NCBI GenBank assembly: GCA_038244815.1
Contig: JBBRTB010000016.1
Location: forward strand, 1-64,000
Length of the DNA: 64,000 bases
Direction: 5' to 3'
Source: DASVHS01 sp038244815
GTDB taxonomy: Bacteria; Acidobacteriota; Thermoanaerobaculia; Gp7-AA8
Below the pieces are notes generated by a model. The model was not told the origin of the DNA and ran no database searches. It saw nothing but the letters and a program-made list of their open reading frames with translations. Every line of letters starts with the position of its first letter. Positions within the stretch are counted from its first letter, which is position 1. Below, one piece after another: positions 61,350 to 64,000 of the stretch. The position numbers and the translations under genes are program-made.

Positions 61350-62273
61350 TCACCTCGGCACTCTCACCAGGAGGGATTGTGGCACGCTCGTGAGCGTCAG
61401 TGGTGTGGGGAGCGTGAAGACCTCCCCGTCGATGCCCACGCGCAACGTGGCCCGGCGCGCCTGCATCTTCATGGCCGCCGTCCGGAAGGAGCGAAATCCC
61501 GGCGTCTCCAGGACCCGGCCGGCGAGGTAGTGGGCGACGAACTTCATCAGCGTCAGCCGCGGCACATGCGGCAGCCAGTAGACCGAAAGGCATCCGCTCT
61601 CCAGGTTTTCCCGCGACGCTTCGACGCCGATGCGTGACAGATCGTAAGGATTGTTCGACACCATGAGCACCGGTGTGCGAACGAGCTCCGAATGGTGCGC
61701 ACTCTCGATGTGCAGCGTGACGTGCGGGTACTTGCGCAGCGTGCGGTAGGCCGCGTAGAGCCGGGCCTTCCAGCGGGGGTAATCGCGGCCATGCTCCTCC
61801 CGCCGCGCCACCAGCTCGGGATAGAGGCCGAGGGAGACGTTGTTGACGAAGAAGCGGTTGTTGATCCGGGCGGTGTCGACCTGGCGGGTGTCGCCGCTCA
61901 TGACGACGTCCAGCGCCTCGCGCCAGCCGAGCGGGATTTCCAGGTCCCGGGCGAAGTGGTTGTACGTTCCTACGGGAATGACGCCCAGGACCGCATCGGT
62001 GTTGACCAGGGGCTGAACGACGTTGGTGATCGTGCCGTCGCCGCCGGCGGCCACAAAAAGCCCGACGCCCCGGGCGATTCGTTCACGGATTGTTTGCGTG
62101 CAGTCGAGACCGCGCGTGAGCGGGATCACCTCCAGGCCGGCCTTCCCCGCCGCGGCGGTCAATTGCTCACGCTCTGTTTCCGCGAGTTTCGCGCCTGAGG
62201 AGGGATTGAAGAACATCGTTCCCGTGATTTTCGGCAATTTTCGACTCCACGCCGCCGGTTGAAGACGGCGCAC
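61350..62273 (-). CDS. Diacylglycerol kinase-family lipid kinase
   Basis: About 307 residues. TMFFNPSSGAK and LFVAAGGDGTITNVVQPLV (Gly-Gly-Asp-Gly ATP site) are the family motifs, with LGVIPVGTYNHFARDLEIP and FVNNVSLGLYPELV following. It phosphorylates a lipid such as diacylglycerol or sphingosine-like bases. GTG 62273 gives a short basic N-terminus; ATG 62216 would begin inside the first strand. It is 10 bases downstream of nothing else on its strand and divergent from the secreted-protein gene. Confidence 0.88.
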   Translation of the reverse strand: MRRLQPAAWSRKLPKITGTMFFNPSSGAKLAETEREQLTAAAGKAGLEVIPLTRGLDCTQTIRERIARGVGLFVAAGGDGTITNVVQPLVNTDAVLGVIPVGTYNHFARDLEIPLGWREALDVVMSGDTRQVDTARINNRFFVNNVSLGLYPELVARREEHGRDYPRWKARLYAAYRTLRKYPHVTLHIESAHHSELVRTPVLMVSNNPYDLSRIGVEASRENLESGCLSVYWLPHVPRLTLMKFVAHYLAGRVLETPGFRSFRTAAMKMQARRATLRVGIDGEVFTLPTPLTLTSVPQSLLVRVPR

Positions 62274-62295
62274 CAAATTCGTCCAGAGGATCCCG

Positions 62296-64000
62296 ATGAA
62301 ACGTCTTGTGATTCTGATCGCGATACACGTGATCGCGTTATCCTCCTTCGCGGCGGACAGCCCGAAAGAATGTACCCTTTGTGTCGGCGCCGTGTCCGGC
62401 CTGACCGCTCCGCCCACGGCGACAGTTCCCTTGCTGGTCGAGACGACAGTCAATGACCTTGCCAACCTTGCCCAGCCAATGGATGCGCTCACTCCGCAAC
62501 AGCGCGCCAAGACCGTGCTGGTGGTGCGCTACTCGACCGAGGAGGGGAAGGACCCGCTGCTCGACGTGGAGTCGAAAACAGCCACCATCGTCGAGTGGGC
62601 GCGCCTGCACGGACCGTTCGACGCGCTCGCCGCGGTGGTGGCGAACAACGATCCGGCCGTCGTGTCGTACGCGATCAAGCGCCTGGCCGTGACCGCGCAG
62701 GGGGCGAACGCCGCCGGCCGCATCGCCGTGGCGCACATGCCCTTCGACCAGCTCAAAGGGCTCTTCGAACATGGAGCGCAGTCGTATTTCGACGCCTTGA
62801 TCGTCGATGGACAGGATGTCCAGCCCACTGCCGCCTGGCTGATGACCAACGATCCGGCCAAGAAGATCTACGCTGTGGTGACGGCGACCTCACCGAACGC
62901 GATGTTCGACCTCGCCCAGGCGCTCTCGCAGGGGGCCACACGTGCCTACCTCAACAGTGCCGGCGAGAGCCCGAGCTACGCCGCTCTGGCCAGCTTCAAC
63001 CAGGCTCTGAGCGGAGACTTCGCGTTCGATTCGACCTCGCGGACGGCCATTCTCGACGCCAAAGGCAACAAGACTCCTACACCGGTGCTGACGTTCATCC
63101 GCGGAGAAGATCTCCGGGCGCTGGTTGTGCCGCGCGGCGACACGCAAACCACGATCGTGGCCATTCCCAGCGATCAGTTCGAGAAGCCCAGGCGCGTGGA
63201 CGCCGCGGGCGAGACCGCCATCACCGACACGGGCAAAAAAGGGGGAAGCCTGCTCGTCGGCGTCCGTCCCTCTCCCGATCCCTACGCCATCATCGTCGAC
63301 CGGGCCGAAAAGCCCGATCAGAACGTGACCCGGGAAGCGATCGACGTGGCCACTCATCGCGGCATCACCGTCGAGGAGATCATCCGCAATCACCAGGCCT
63401 ACCAGTCGTTTCAGGAGTCGATCCGCCCTCGCTACATCGCCCGCGATATGACGAAGCTGCGCTTCGACATCGGCGGCGGCGCGGAGGCGGTCGAGGCCAC
63501 CATCGCCGGCGACTACTTCGCCGACTCGAAGAACAACAAGGCCGACTGGATCTGGCAGGATTTCTACCTCAACGGTGTGAAGTGGAAGTACGGCCGCATC
63601 CCCGAGCTGCCGCTCATTCAGCCGGAGAAGGTCACCCAGCTCCCGCTCGATATCCACCTCACGAACGAGTATCGCTACCAGCTCGTGCGGGAGACCGACG
63701 TGGCCGGTTATCACACATACGAGGTCCGATTCGAGCCGCCGCAGAACGCGCCGATCTCGCTCCCGCTTTATCGCGGCACGGTGTGGATCGACGCCCGCAC
63801 CTGGGCGCGCGTCCGCATCAGCATGGTCCAGCTCAACCTCACCGGCGAAGTGCTGTCGAACGAGGAGCGCGTCGACTTCCAGCCGTTCGCGGTCGAAGGC
63901 TACCGGCCGATCGAAGCCACCGATGTGGCGACGCGCGACGCCCGGTCGGTGCTGTGGCTGCAGCGCGAAGTGGCGGCGCAGCAGGTCGTCTCGGCCGCCG
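62296..64000 (+). CDS. Large secreted protein, 3' partial
   Basis: An uninterrupted frame of 568 codons from ATG 62296 to the window edge, with AGAGGA six bases upstream. A Sec signal (LVILIAIHVIALSSFAAD) is followed by two Cys (ECTLC). The first 280 residues read as an alpha/beta domain with a barrel-like rhythm (FDALIVDGQDV, YAVVTATSP). After about 390 the pattern DYFADSKNNKADWIWQDFYLNGVKWKYG and GTVWIDARTWARVRISMV resembles outer-membrane lipoprotein-sorting-like folds. The function is not known. The C-terminus lies outside the window. Confidence 0.75.
   Translation, partial: MKRLVILIAIHVIALSSFAADSPKECTLCVGAVSGLTAPPTATVPLLVETTVNDLANLAQPMDALTPQQRAKTVLVVRYSTEEGKDPLLDVESKTATIVEWARLHGPFDALAAVVANNDPAVVSYAIKRLAVTAQGANAAGRIAVAHMPFDQLKGLFEHGAQSYFDALIVDGQDVQPTAAWLMTNDPAKKIYAVVTATSPNAMFDLAQALSQGATRAYLNSAGESPSYAALASFNQALSGDFAFDSTSRTAILDAKGNKTPTPVLTFIRGEDLRALVVPRGDTQTTIVAIPSDQFEKPRRVDAAGETAITDTGKKGGSLLVGVRPSPDPYAIIVDRAEKPDQNVTREAIDVATHRGITVEEIIRNHQAYQSFQESIRPRYIARDMTKLRFDIGGGAEAVEATIAGDYFADSKNNKADWIWQDFYLNGVKWKYGRIPELPLIQPEKVTQLPLDIHLTNEYRYQLVRETDVAGYHTYEVRFEPPQNAPISLPLYRGTVWIDARTWARVRISMVQLNLTGEVLSNEERVDFQPFAVEGYRPIEATDVATRDARSVLWLQREVAAQQVVSAA

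Overview
The window is about 64 kb of GC-rich (roughly 63 percent by eye), densely coded chromosomal DNA. It most resembles a diderm member of the Acidobacteriota. The signs are a VWFA-related protein of the acidobacterial type, SurA/parvulin-like exported PPIases, lipoproteins, a Tat-exported DUF1501 protein beside a DUF1800 protein, and housekeeping gene orders of that kind. I see no phage, plasmid, rRNA or CRISPR. Two tRNAs (Thr-CGT, Arg-TCG) lie at 37.4-37.9 kb.

Layout. 0-12 kb: VWFA-like protein, mfd (its end runs into a long perfect inverted repeat), a secreted protein, two exported PPIases, sirtuin, radC, ilvE, an SDR and a rhomboid protease. 12-15.5 kb (minus): coiled-coil methyltransferase and the rpsF-rpsR-DUF2232-rplI operon. 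15.5-22 kb (minus): DUF1800, DUF1501, an SGNH protein, an MBOAT acyltransferase and a VWFA-like relative. 22-36.7 kb: an alkaline-phosphatase-superfamily membrane enzyme followed by the most unusual block, described below. 36.7-41 kb: YdcF-like protein, two tRNAs, small genes, a broken YjbR-like gene and a GT39-like glycosyltransferase. 40.5-44.2 kb (minus): DUF177-rpmF-plsX-fabD-fabG lipid/ribosome block. 44-49 kb: three GT4 glycosyltransferases. 49-54 kb: a tiny Lys-rich ORF with its own promoter and terminator, a CHASE2 adenylate cyclase, M48 protease and small exported proteins. 53.5-64 kb: cca, FAH-family hydrolase, hpt, uppP, RNase J, asnS, a dynamin-like GTPase, a lipid kinase and a secreted protein cut by the window edge.

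The standout is a candidate ribosomally synthesised and post-translationally modified peptide (RiPP) locus at about 23.8-36.7 kb. A 53-residue precursor-like peptide ends in Cys-Thr-Cys and carries a YxxPxI motif in its leader. It is encoded directly after a PqqD-like recognition protein. Around it lie a glutamine-dependent AsnB-like amidotransferase, an EpiD/LanD-like flavoprotein, an HprK-like kinase, one helical and two diiron ferritin-like proteins, a Ser-His S26-type peptidase, a duplicated [anchored soluble protein + HTTM-like membrane protein] module, a formyltransferase and a PF14907-type nucleotidyltransferase. The kit overlaps lasso-peptide and AviCys pathways, but it lacks the lasso transglutaminase-like protease, and the core has no Asp/Glu acceptor. 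It fits no class I can name.

A second window-wide pattern concerns gene starts. Many transcription-unit heads have a TAnnnT -10 box only 6-10 nt before the start codon and no Shine-Dalgarno sequence, suggesting widespread leaderless transcripts. This rule also picks out GTG, TTG and even CTG starts that an ATG-based gene finder would miss.
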